A stretch of 39,823 nucleotides of DNA from Bdellovibrionaceae bacterium UBA2316 (GTDB taxonomy: Bacteria > Bdellovibrionota > Bdellovibrionia > Bdellovibrionales > Bdellovibrionaceae). Both the position numbers and the translations under genes were made by a program. The notes under the pieces are model-generated. The model searched no databases, was not told where the DNA came from, and was given only the letters and a program-made list of their open reading frames with translations. This document shows, piece after piece, positions 7,499 through 15,395 of this stretch; position 1 is the first letter of the stretch, and the number at the start of each line of letters is the position of its first letter. The stretch lies in NCBI GenBank assembly GCA_002345205.1, contig DDVI01000076.1, positions 1 to 39,823 of the forward strand, read 5' to 3'.

Positions 7499-8516
7499 CC
7501 TCGCATTTTTTAGCGCCGACTGTGACTTTCGCATTTAACGGAATTGTAGCAGCACTTACAGCCTCACAACGCGGTTGCCCCGCTTCGAAATATACTGCCA
7601 TTTCATAGCCTGCGTTTTTCCAAGCGATCAGTTTTGTTTCCATTTCTAGGTTGTAGTAACCCGACATCGATTCCCAATGGCATTTATTCACTGGCACCAT
7701 TTCTTGGTCGTTGATTGGATCTGTTAAGCTCAGCTGAATCGAAGCCGCCAATTGTTTTCTGTATACATTACCTTGCACGTAGCTGGCTCTCTCACGACAT
7801 TGACTCGAAAAACCGTTTTCATGAACACAGCTGTAGTATTCGATTGAATACAGCGGAGTGAATGAATCTGGCGTAAACGTCACATCGGGTTGGCCATAGC
7901 AAAATAAATAACGAGCTTCACGAGGCTCTATACCAAAATACGTTTCAAAATCATCAGAGTACGGGGGGCTGTACCATAAACCACCAAATAGGCGTTCAAG
8001 ATGTTTTTTATCGTTGCTCATCCATTTCGCGATATTCTGCTGCTGACGAGTCGTCATCGCGGAATCTGGATACATTTTTTTATTCGCTTGATTTAAATAT
8101 TTCAAAATATCCGCGTACGAAGGCGCGCGATAATTTTTTGGATCAGACTTGTTCGTGATCGCACAACCCAATTCCATGATCTTCAACAACTGAGTCGCTT
8201 TTTCTGACAACGGAATCGCGAGCGGTCGCTGCGTAATTTGACATGATAAACACGAAACTACGTCATGTGGATCTTTTGTGCACTCACCGCGCTTATACAC
8301 CACTGGATACACTGGGCCCGTATCTGGATCGATGATGACTGGATCTTCTGGCTTTGGATTGCCGACATCTGTATTGCCACCGGGATTACGCGTAATTTCA
8401 TTGCCTGGTGCCGCAGCATTTCCGGAATCAAGATCATCGGCTCGGAACTTAAACTCGTTCATGCAACCACTTAGAAATACTATGGAACTTAAAGTTATAA
8501 TGACTAGCTTTTTCAT
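7491..8516 (-). CDS. Large lipoprotein of unknown function
   Basis: 341 aa. The type II signal peptide KKLVIITLSSIVFLSGC gives a textbook lipobox (LSGC, Cys18), so it should be anchored to the inner or outer membrane. A Pro/Gly/Asp-rich linker follows (about 25-65, NPGGNTDVGNPKPEDP). The rest is a soluble, tyrosine- and cysteine-rich domain of no family I recognise (CLSCQ, LMELGC-type, YSPPYSDDF, YYSCVHENGFSSQC). The even cysteine pattern suggests disulfides. No CxxCH haem motif is present. The open frame runs back to 8711, but ATG 8516 is chosen because the lipobox lies at normal distance. An AAGGA sits unusually close to the ATG. Divergent from the amidohydrolase gene, convergent with the HNH gene. 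Confidence 0.8.
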   Translation of the reverse strand: MKKLVIITLSSIVFLSGCMNEFKFRADDLDSGNAAAPGNEITRNPGGNTDVGNPKPEDPVIIDPDTGPVYPVVYKRGECTKDPHDVVSCLSCQITQRPLAIPLSEKATQLLKIMELGCAITNKSDPKNYRAPSYADILKYLNQANKKMYPDSAMTTRQQQNIAKWMSNDKKHLERLFGGLWYSPPYSDDFETYFGIEPREARYLFCYGQPDVTFTPDSFTPLYSIEYYSCVHENGFSSQCRERASYVQGNVYRKQLAASIQLSLTDPINDQEMVPVNKCHWESMSGYYNLEMETKLIAWKNAGYEMAVYFEAGQPRCEAVSAATIPLNAKVTVGAKKCEDF

Positions 8517-8616
8517 ATCCTTATTGTCGTATTTCTTTTGGAAAACTTGAACTAGATGACAGGCCAGAATAACGACTCTATATTTTTTTTTAAAGACCCT
8601 TAATCGGAGAGAAAAA

Positions 8617-9738
8617 ATGGCACATCGGTATCTTGTCCTGGCCACCACTGTTTTATGTTTAGTAATTGCATATACAACGCAGCTACATAGCCGGGAAGAC
8701 AGAATCCTCAAGGCCCCGCTTCAGTTTCGCAAAACTATTTTGGATGTCCATTCGCATATAGCCTGTCTCAACAGTCCGGGTTGTTATATTCGCCCTGGCT
8801 TCAAAGATTCTTTCAAATTTAAAATGTACATGAAGGCCTCGGGACTTGAGTCTACAGACCTTGATCGATGGGATGCCGACGACGTGATGGTCAATGCCTA
8901 TGTTAAGCGTTTAAACGAATCGGAACTGTATAACGGCGCCATCGTATATGCGCTGGATGGATATTACGATCAGAATGGGAATCTAGACAAAAGCAAAACG
9001 GATATTTTAGTTCCAAATAGCTACATCTACGACGTTAGCCAAAGAGCACGTAATTTATATTTTGGCGCCAGTATTAACCCAAACAAAAAAGATGCTTTAG
9101 CCGAACTTGAACTCGTGCACAGTCAAGGCGCCAAGTTGATCAAGTGGATCCCTTGTATCATGGGAATTGATTTAAAAAATCCACCTCCCCACGTAGATAA
9201 GTTTTTAGATCGCATGAAAGAACTCGAAATGCCTCTAGTGACTCACGTCGGCGGGGAAAATACATTTTCGTGGGCCGATGAAAAACTATGTGATCCAAGA
9301 AACATCGAAACTGTTTTAAATAAAGGTATTACTGTTATTGCAGCCCATGCTGCAACTTCTGGAAAGTTTGATCAAAAACCTGGCTTTACCTATTTGCTAG
9401 ATCTGGTTCAAAAGTATCCTAATCTTTACGTCGACAATTCAGCCGGCTTATTTGTAAATCGCATGGGATTTTATAAAAATGTTTTCTTGAATAACTTCCC
9501 AGGACGCGTGTTACAAGGCACAGACTACCCGCTCAGTTATGTTGGCTTTGCTGGATTTCAAGCCATTAGCTTGAGCCAGTTCAAAGGTGAAATGAACTCG
9601 TTTTGGTACCAGTACGCAAAGAGAACCAAAAATATTCATGATCTTGAAGCCGCAATCAAAATTGGCTTAGGAACTACGTTGGACGACATAAAATTAAGCT
9701 ACGAAATTTTCGGAATTCCTTATAAGTCACAAAACTAA
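8617..9738 (+). CDS. Exported or membrane-anchored amidohydrolase-2 family hydrolase
   Basis: 373 aa. An N-terminal hydrophobic segment (YLVLATTVLCLVIAYTT, residues 5-21) acts as signal anchor or signal peptide, which is unusual for this mostly cytosolic superfamily. The metal-dependent TIM-barrel motifs are present: DVHSH (H45, H47) on strand 1, LIKWIP on a middle strand, LVTHVGG, VIAAHAAT, and GTDYPL with the catalytic aspartate on strand 8. The family hydrolyses or decarboxylates ring and carboxylate substrates (known); the substrate here cannot be told. The start ATG has GGAGAG about 6 bases upstream. It is divergent from the lipoprotein gene across about 100 bp, so the two may share a promoter region. 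Confidence 0.85.
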   Translation: MAHRYLVLATTVLCLVIAYTTQLHSREDRILKAPLQFRKTILDVHSHIACLNSPGCYIRPGFKDSFKFKMYMKASGLESTDLDRWDADDVMVNAYVKRLNESELYNGAIVYALDGYYDQNGNLDKSKTDILVPNSYIYDVSQRARNLYFGASINPNKKDALAELELVHSQGAKLIKWIPCIMGIDLKNPPPHVDKFLDRMKELEMPLVTHVGGENTFSWADEKLCDPRNIETVLNKGITVIAAHAATSGKFDQKPGFTYLLDLVQKYPNLYVDNSAGLFVNRMGFYKNVFLNNFPGRVLQGTDYPLSYVGFAGFQAISLSQFKGEMNSFWYQYAKRTKNIHDLEAAIKIGLGTTLDDIKLSYEIFGIPYKSQN

Positions 9739-9818
9739 TAGTTATAACCTAGGTCTAGCTATTCACGTTACGAAAAATAGTCATTAACCAATGACCAGCA
9801 AAGCATTAAACTAAGCCA

Positions 9819-11504
9819 ATGAAGTCTGTGGGCATAGACATTGGTTCGTATTGTGTAAAAGTGATGGAGATAAACTCTTCATCAAAAGGCTTTCAATTAG
9901 TTCACTTTTACACACATGAACTGACCATGAAACCAAATACCGATACTCACTTTGAAGTGATAGAGTTCTTGCGTGGTTTAGTCAGCAAATATGATTTAAC
10001 TCAAACTCAGTTCGTAGTGGGCGTTCGCCAAGACAAAGTAGCCGTGCGCCAGAAAACATTTCCCTTTGTTGAACGCAATAAAATCGCGCGAACATTGCCA
10101 CTCGAGCTTGAAGACGAAATTCCATTCTCTGTCGAAAACGCTGTCTTCGACTTTAAAATGCAAAGTATCTCGCCGCCGACGGCGGATATTTTGGCGTTCT
10201 CTGTAAAGAAAGAAGAAATCGCGCGCATCGTTCAAGTCATGAAGGAATGCAACATCCAGATTGATATCGTTTCTAACGAAGGCAGCGCGTTCGCGAACCT
10301 AGTAGAAAAATGGAATGAGCCGGTTACTCAGAAATTAGCGACGACGGCTCCAAATGTAGTTTTAGAAGAAATCACACAGATCGTCTCTAAGAAAGTTACC
10401 CTAGCGTTAAATATGGGACACTCGCATACATTGGTTTCGATTTTTGATGCGGGTAAGCTTGTCTCGGTACGAACAATCCTATGGGGCGGACGCTATATAG
10501 GTGAAGCCATTGCCAAAAAATACAACCTACCCCTTTCTGAAGCTCATAAAGAATTAGAAAGCAAAGGTTTTATCCTTACAAAAAAACAAGAGCTTTCACC
10601 CGAATCAAAGGCCTTTTCTGATTTGATTTCCCGCGGAGTTCGTGACTTTATCCGTGATTTACAAATTTCGATTCTTGAAATCAAAGCCGAACACGGTTGT
10701 GAAATTGGAAAAATTGAAATCACTGGTGGTATGAGCTTAATTCAAGGCCTAGCGCCGTACTTAACTCAACACTTAGAAGTTCCGTGCAATCGAATGAATG
10801 TTTTAGATTCGTACGGTCAAATTTATTTTGAAAAAAGTGATCTGAATGATGTTCGCTGTGGCATTTCGCTTGGTTTAGCGATCGAGGGATTAAAGAAACC
10901 ACGTAATCCCGCTATCAATTTCCTTAAAGATGAATTTGCAATTAAAGACACGCGCCTTCAAGAGTTCTGGGGTAGCTGGTCAACGACATTGCAAATAATG
11001 TTCTCTATCTTTGTGTTGTTGTTTGTTTGGTCTATGTTACGCGTTGATTTTTCGGATGTTCTAAATACTGACGTGAGTGCGAAATTAAAAGTAGCGGCTC
11101 GTGATGTTTTGGGTTTATCAGGCAAAACGTCTGGTTCAGCCAATATTTCCAAAGCTTTAAAAACTAACAAAGTGACTGTTTCTGATTTCAAATCAGCAGA
11201 AGTCTATTACCAAATGAATTCCGCAGTTGAAATATTAAAGAAACTTTCAGATACCCTGCCCTCAAAAATCAGTACTCAAATCGATATAGTGCGTTTTCAA
11301 GTTTTAGATCAGGGTATGGTGGTTGAAGGGTACGTGCAAAATGCACAACAACGTGAACAAGTCTTTGAATCACTCAAAATGTTAGCGGTTAACGAAGCCG
11401 TTCAACGTAACGCGGGTAATTTACCAGCATTTGGAACGAAAGTGCCGTTCTCGTTTTCATTGAATGTTGATCGCGGAATCAAAAAAGTAGGAAGAGATAA
11501 TTAA
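9819..11504 (+). CDS. gspL: Type II secretion GspL / PilM-like actin-fold platform protein
   Basis: 561 aa. Residues 1-365 form a PilM/GspL cytoplasmic actin-like fold (MKSVGIDIGSYCVKVMEI phosphate-1 loop, VSNEGSAFANL, LALNMGHSHTLVSIF, ITGGMSLIQGLAPYL). One membrane span is near 390-411 (LQIMFSIFVLLFVWSML). A periplasmic ferredoxin-like domain follows (about 460-560, VEILKKLSDTLPSKI, FQVLDQGMVVEGYV). This architecture is GspL, the inner-membrane protein that recruits the GspE ATPase and pairs with GspM. Its TAA overlaps the ATG of the next gene (TAATG), so L and M are translationally coupled. No clear SD precedes ATG 9819. A PilM-N fusion of a pilus system is the alternative, but M, N and pseudopilin neighbours favour T2SS. 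Confidence 0.85.
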   Translation: MKSVGIDIGSYCVKVMEINSSSKGFQLVHFYTHELTMKPNTDTHFEVIEFLRGLVSKYDLTQTQFVVGVRQDKVAVRQKTFPFVERNKIARTLPLELEDEIPFSVENAVFDFKMQSISPPTADILAFSVKKEEIARIVQVMKECNIQIDIVSNEGSAFANLVEKWNEPVTQKLATTAPNVVLEEITQIVSKKVTLALNMGHSHTLVSIFDAGKLVSVRTILWGGRYIGEAIAKKYNLPLSEAHKELESKGFILTKKQELSPESKAFSDLISRGVRDFIRDLQISILEIKAEHGCEIGKIEITGGMSLIQGLAPYLTQHLEVPCNRMNVLDSYGQIYFEKSDLNDVRCGISLGLAIEGLKKPRNPAINFLKDEFAIKDTRLQEFWGSWSTTLQIMFSIFVLLFVWSMLRVDFSDVLNTDVSAKLKVAARDVLGLSGKTSGSANISKALKTNKVTVSDFKSAEVYYQMNSAVEILKKLSDTLPSKISTQIDIVRFQVLDQGMVVEGYVQNAQQREQVFESLKMLAVNEAVQRNAGNLPAFGTKVPFSFSLNVDRGIKKVGRDN

Positions 11505-12196
11505 TGGCTTTTGAAGACTTAAGGGAAAATCTTAAAAATCAATTCGTGCAATTAGGCGAACGCATTACTAATTCACGTTTGTATGGCGTCATAAGTGAAC
11601 GCTATGAGAACCTTAACTCTAATCAACAGCGCTTAGTTAAAATCGTTTCTTTCCTATTTGCAGTCGGCTTATTCGTTTACTTCCCAATGGATTACTTCAT
11701 GGTTTCTTTTGAAAATGAAACGGCATTTGAAGAAAGGCGTAAGACGATTAAAGACATCGTGAAATCTGAACGTGAAGTGAGTGCGTTACCTGACATTCCA
11801 CGCCCGTTACCCGCGGAATCTGTTAAATCCAATATTGAGTCTCAGTTGAAAGAAATGAATCTTTTACCGGAACAGATCAAGCAAGTGAATGTGAATTACC
11901 AGCCGTCCGCAGGCTTAATTCCTCAAAACAAAATGCAATATGGTATTGATGTTACGGTTAACAAAATCAATTTAAAACAGCTAACCAATCTGGGTTCTAA
12001 ACTGCAAATCATTCACCCGGCCGTAAAAGTTAAAGACTTGATCGTAACGTTAAATCGCGAAGATGCACGTTATTTAAATGCAGATTTTCACCTAGTGGCT
12101 TTAAATATTCCTGAATACAGACCACCGGAACCTCCACCTCCAGAAACAAAAAAGAAAGGCAAACGCCCCACTAAATCTGAGAATGAGGAACAATAA
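11504..12196 (+). CDS. gspM: Type II secretion GspM-like inner-membrane protein
   Basis: 230 aa bitopic protein: short cytoplasmic N-terminus, one span (residues 46-63, IVSFLFAVGLFVYFPMDYF), a coiled region (68-90) and a periplasmic ferredoxin-like fold (about 125-195). The tail (about 202-230) is a proline run followed by lysine- and glutamate-rich sequence, unusual for GspM. GspM dimerises with GspL in the inner-membrane platform. Sequence similarity is low, as is normal for the family. The call rests on topology, size and its place between gspL and gspN, overlapping the stop of gspL and the start of gspN by one base each. Confidence 0.75.
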   Translation: MAFEDLRENLKNQFVQLGERITNSRLYGVISERYENLNSNQQRLVKIVSFLFAVGLFVYFPMDYFMVSFENETAFEERRKTIKDIVKSEREVSALPDIPRPLPAESVKSNIESQLKEMNLLPEQIKQVNVNYQPSAGLIPQNKMQYGIDVTVNKINLKQLTNLGSKLQIIHPAVKVKDLIVTLNREDARYLNADFHLVALNIPEYRPPEPPPPETKKKGKRPTKSENEEQ

Positions 12197-13200
12197 TGGG
12201 ACTTATTACACAGATTAAAAACCTTTTCGTATTCCTTTTTGTAAAAAATATTTTCAAAATTCTGTTTGTTATTATTTTCGCGGTTATTTTTTTCGTTATT
12301 CTATTTCCTAAAAATGAACTTAGTGATTTTGTTTCTAAAACAGTAGCCAATCAAACCTATAATCAAATAAATATAGACTTCGAAGATATGTCTTTCACGA
12401 ATAGCCTTGGCGTTCAATTAGACAAAGTATTCTTTGAAATGGCTGGTCGTCCACCGATCACGTTAAAAGAATTAATCGCCAGTCCCGATTTAATGGCAGC
12501 GCTTAAGCAAAAGCCCTACGGTACTATCAAAATGACGGGTTTATTCAGCGGCGACGCCGAAATTTCCGTGAGTAAACACAAAACAGACAGTGATTCTAAA
12601 GGCGAACATAGCTTGATCGCCGTGACAGCTAACAAAGTGGACTTAATGGGCTTGAAATCATTTCTTAAATTGCCATTTGAAATGCACGGTCGCGCCGATC
12701 TGAATACCAAGGCGATTTCAATTTTTCAATTCACTCCGCCGGCCGATGGCACCCCTCAACCGCCCTTTCAGTTGGTAGAAATTCCGGAGCTAACATTAAC
12801 GGTAAAAAACTTTGATATGCCTCCGTTCACGTTAGAGCAAGGCATGGCTCTACCGTTCAATGTACCGGGTTTAAAGCTGTCCGAAATCGTTCTCAAAGCA
12901 CGCCTTTACGATAACACCTTCCAGATTCAAGAACTTCAACTGGGTCGCGGTGGTGATGAATTAACAGGCACCATAAAAGGAAATGTGACATTATTAAAAG
13001 GCCCGGTGATGTTCCCTGAAGGCTATGAAATCACGACAGACTTAAAGATGCGCCAAAGCTTTCACGACAAAATCAGCCTACTATTGCCTATTCTAAATGC
13101 TAATCGTTTTGTGACCCCATTTAGCGGTGGATATAGTTTTAAATCCAAAGTTTCTTGGCGCATGGGTCGTGCTATGCCGACTTTTGATTCGGCGCGATAA
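12196..13200 (+). CDS. gspN: Type II secretion GspN-family protein
   Basis: 334 aa with one N-terminal membrane span (about 17-36, IFKILFVIIFAVIFFVILF) and a long beta-rich periplasmic region with YDNTFQIQELQLGRGGDELTGTIKGNVTL near 240-270. This is the pattern of the delta-proteobacterial-type GspN family, whose role is poorly defined and which is dispensable in many T2SSs (known). A YicH/AsmA-like flavour is visible in the final third (LKGPVMFPEGYEITTDLKM). Overlaps gspM by one base and ends the L-M-N unit about 130 bp before ssb. Confidence 0.75.
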   Translation: MGLITQIKNLFVFLFVKNIFKILFVIIFAVIFFVILFPKNELSDFVSKTVANQTYNQINIDFEDMSFTNSLGVQLDKVFFEMAGRPPITLKELIASPDLMAALKQKPYGTIKMTGLFSGDAEISVSKHKTDSDSKGEHSLIAVTANKVDLMGLKSFLKLPFEMHGRADLNTKAISIFQFTPPADGTPQPPFQLVEIPELTLTVKNFDMPPFTLEQGMALPFNVPGLKLSEIVLKARLYDNTFQIQELQLGRGGDELTGTIKGNVTLLKGPVMFPEGYEITTDLKMRQSFHDKISLLLPILNANRFVTPFSGGYSFKSKVSWRMGRAMPTFDSAR

Positions 13201-13224
13201 TCCGAGATTCAGGCTCTCTAAAAA

Positions 13225-13254
13225 TTGATACAACATAATTTTCTGTAGTATTCT
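13225..13254 (+). promoter_or_regulatory. Candidate sigma-70 promoter for ssb
   Basis: TTGATA (13225-13230) and TATTCT (13249-13254) are separated by 18 bp, about 80 bp before the ssb start. It would give ssb expression independent of the secretion genes on either side. Confidence 0.45.
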
Positions 13255-13331
13255 GTTTTGCTCTTGCAACACGGCTTATCCTTCATTAAGCCTTGTTCAT
13301 TAGCTTAATCAATTTTTAAAGGAGTCTTACA

Positions 13332-13787
13332 ATGGCTGGAGTTAATAAAGTTATCATTGTTGGCCGACTAGGCAACAACCCAGAATTAAAAACATTATCA
13401 CCAGGTAATATGGTCGCAACATTCTCTGTAGCAACCAGTGAATCTTGGGTAAAAGATGGTCAAAAACAAGAACGCACGGAATGGCACCGTATCGTAGTTT
13501 GGGGCAAACAAGCTGAAAACTGCTCAAAATACTTAGCTAAAGGTCGTCAAGTTTACATCGAAGGACGCTTGCAAACACGTCAATGGGAAGACCAACAAGG
13601 TCAAAAGAAATTCTCAACTGAAATCGTTGCCAACACCGTTCAATTCCTAGGCAGCAACAACGAACAGTCATCATACAGCAACAACAACAGCAATAGTAAC
13701 TACAGCAATAACCACAGCGATGATTTCCAAGCACAAGATTTTGGACCAGAGCCAAAGTTTGATACAAGCGAAGAAATTCCGTTCTAG
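13332..13787 (+). CDS. ssb: Single-stranded DNA-binding protein
   Basis: 151 aa. An OB-fold spans residues 1-108 (MAGVNKVIIVGRLGNNPELK, EWHRIVVWGKQAENCSKYL, KGRQVYIEGRLQTRQWED). A low-complexity Asn/Ser/Gln linker (110-130) follows and the C-terminal acidic tip is EEIPF, which recruits replication and repair partners. It coats single-stranded DNA during replication, recombination and repair as a tetramer. Strong SD (AAAGGAG) before the ATG. It sits between gspN and the accessory genes preceding gspF, with its own candidate promoter and terminator, so its position inside the secretion block is probably not functional. Confidence 0.96.
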   Translation: MAGVNKVIIVGRLGNNPELKTLSPGNMVATFSVATSESWVKDGQKQERTEWHRIVVWGKQAENCSKYLAKGRQVYIEGRLQTRQWEDQQGQKKFSTEIVANTVQFLGSNNEQSSYSNNNSNSNYSNNHSDDFQAQDFGPEPKFDTSEEIPF

Positions 13788-13824
13788 TTTTGTGCCTAAG
13801 ACTAAATACCTAGGTTAGTTTTTC

Positions 13825-13863
13825 AACCCACATTTTGTAATGAAATGTGGGTTTTGTTTTTTT
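13825..13863 (+). terminator. Rho-independent terminator of ssb
   Basis: AACCCACATTT (13825-13835) pairs perfectly with AAATGTGGGTT (13843-13853) over a 7-base loop, followed by a T-rich tract to 13863. About 38 bp after the ssb stop. Confidence 0.9.
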
Positions 13864-13875
13864 AAACCCTCTTAG

Positions 13876-14013
13876 GTCGGCGGTGTGGGAATCGGTATCG
13901 GAAGCTGTTTCGGGACCGTCTTAGTTTGGGGTTACACAATTGAGAGTCGATCGAACTATTAACCGCGGCCTAAACAGTACCGTGACCGCATCCGATACCG
14001 ATTCCGCTGCCGA
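13876..14013. repeat. Widely spaced inverted repeat of CGGTATCGG-type sequence
   Basis: A perfect 15-bp inverted pair (13888-13902 and 13991-14005, core GGAATCGGTATCGGA) lies about 88 bp apart. Matching is weaker on the outer sides (GTCGG...GTG against CAC...CCGAC). It fills the gap between ssb and the small lipoprotein gene and contains no convincing gene. It may be a degraded repeat element. Confidence 0.5.
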
Positions 14014-14063
14014 CACCGACATAATCCTTCTTTTTTCCGCGATCTTGGTGAATACTAATTCCA

Positions 14064-14396
14064 ATGGTACGAAAAATTTTACTCTTCACCCTTACTCTCG
14101 TTTTCACAACCAGCTGTTCCCTGTACAAATCCCAAGGTCGCAGAAATTTCGAAAATGATGTTCCTGTTCGCGTCCCTATTGCAGCCGTTTTTCACTGCCC
14201 AAGCCTGGTCTCTGTCAATGAACCAGACGACGTAATTGAGTGGCAAACGCTAAAGAAAATGTATCCAGATTTGACAGTGCACGAAAGTATAGACAATCAA
14301 ACTGTAGTACTTTTAGCTAGCACTGTTCACCCGCAGAGAACGTGTGTTTCCGAAGGTCTAGATTTAGCGGAATATCAGGAAAATTCCACTTTTTAA
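14064..14396 (+). CDS. Small lipoprotein with a cysteine pair, inside the T2SS cluster
   Basis: 110 aa. Hydrophobic signal KILLFTLTLVFTTSC gives a plausible but not ideal lipobox (TTSC, Cys18). The mature part is about 92 aa with only two further cysteines (C44 in FHCPSLV and C94 in QRTCVSEG), which could form a disulfide. I recognise no family. Size, lipidation, single disulfide and position between gspN and gspF are the properties of a secretin pilotin such as GspS/AspS, but this is analogy and no sequence signature supports it. The outer-membrane barrel gene follows after 57 bp. Confidence 0.65.
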   Translation: MVRKILLFTLTLVFTTSCSLYKSQGRRNFENDVPVRVPIAAVFHCPSLVSVNEPDDVIEWQTLKKMYPDLTVHESIDNQTVVLLASTVHPQRTCVSEGLDLAEYQENSTF

Positions 14397-14453
14397 GTGT
14401 CTCAATTAAATACCTGGCCTTGAGAAAATTTCCTAATAAACGATACTGAAAGT

Positions 14454-15332
14454 ATGCGAGTTTCAATTACTTTACTTACATTATCGGTTTTGGGGTTTAG
14501 TTCGGCACATGGTTATACACTTGAAAAAACTAGTGCTAACGCGGTTATTTTCCAGTTAGATGGTAAGCCAGTTACTGCCAATCAAGACTTCTATATTGTT
14601 GATCAAAACAACAAAGCCAAAGTTTTAGTTCGCGTGGAAAAATTCACATCCAAACAAGCGAAAGCAAAAGTAGTTAAAGGCAATATTGCCAATGCTCAAG
14701 TGGGTATGAGTCTACGCCCTGTTCGTACACCGGCTAGCGTTCCTGCTGAAGGTCAAATGGCTGCGCAGATAACGACTCGTCCAACGAAACCTAGAAACAC
14801 TTGGGGTTTCATGACTTCGTACATGATGAGCTCAATGAATGCTAAATTTTCGTATAATGGTACAAACCAATCAGCGGCGATGAGCGGCTCTTCCATTGGT
14901 TTACTGGGTTACTACGACTACACTTTGAATAAAAACTTACAAGTTCGTGGTATCGGCGGTCTTGAAACATTCGATGCGAAACAAGCTAAAGATGCTGCCG
15001 TTTGCGAAAAAGGAACGTCTAAAGAATGTAATGTTAAAATCAATTACCTATCTTTGTACGCAATGGGTAAATACAACCTTACTGGTGGCAAAAACAGATT
15101 TTGGATCGGTGGTGGTTTAGGTTATTTACTGGCTATGGGTAAATCGTCAACGGTTCTTGATACCAGCCTTATCACATCGAACCAAGTTCTAACTCTTGGC
15201 TTAGGTCTAGACATTGGTTCCGGCACTAAGAACCAAATTCCTGTTTCTTTAGACTACTCACTGTTCCCCTCGTCAGCGACAGTAAGTGCCAGCATCATCA
15301 GTGTCAAAGTGGGCTTTGGTTTCGGTCAATAG
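14454..15332 (+). CDS. Outer-membrane beta-barrel protein, inside the T2SS cluster
   Basis: 292 aa with a signal peptide (RVSITLLTLSVLGFSSAHG). Residues about 21-90 form a small Lys/Val-rich domain (TLEKTSANAVIFQLDG, KVLVRVEKFTSKQAKAKVV). From about 115 on the sequence alternates hydrophobic and polar residues with Gly and aromatics as in OMP barrels (WGFMTSYMMSS, SSIGLLGYYDYTLNKNLQVRGIGGLE, FWIGGGLGYLLAMG, ISVKVGFGFGQ). Probably 8 strands. Cysteines near 184 and 192 may pair in a loop. Function unknown. Location just before gspF suggests a link to secretion or the envelope. The start ATG lacks a strong SD. Confidence 0.75.
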   Translation: MRVSITLLTLSVLGFSSAHGYTLEKTSANAVIFQLDGKPVTANQDFYIVDQNNKAKVLVRVEKFTSKQAKAKVVKGNIANAQVGMSLRPVRTPASVPAEGQMAAQITTRPTKPRNTWGFMTSYMMSSMNAKFSYNGTNQSAAMSGSSIGLLGYYDYTLNKNLQVRGIGGLETFDAKQAKDAAVCEKGTSKECNVKINYLSLYAMGKYNLTGGKNRFWIGGGLGYLLAMGKSSTVLDTSLITSNQVLTLGLGLDIGSGTKNQIPVSLDYSLFPSSATVSASIISVKVGFGFGQ

Positions 15333-15395
15333 ACCCAAAGCTGAACCAGCTACTTCGATGTTTACTTAACTTCCTCACCAGCGTACTATTTTTAA

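Noticed and set aside
7491..8516. Cysteine pair CLSCQ as a cytochrome c haem site
   Set aside because: The motif lacks the required histidine (CxxCH).
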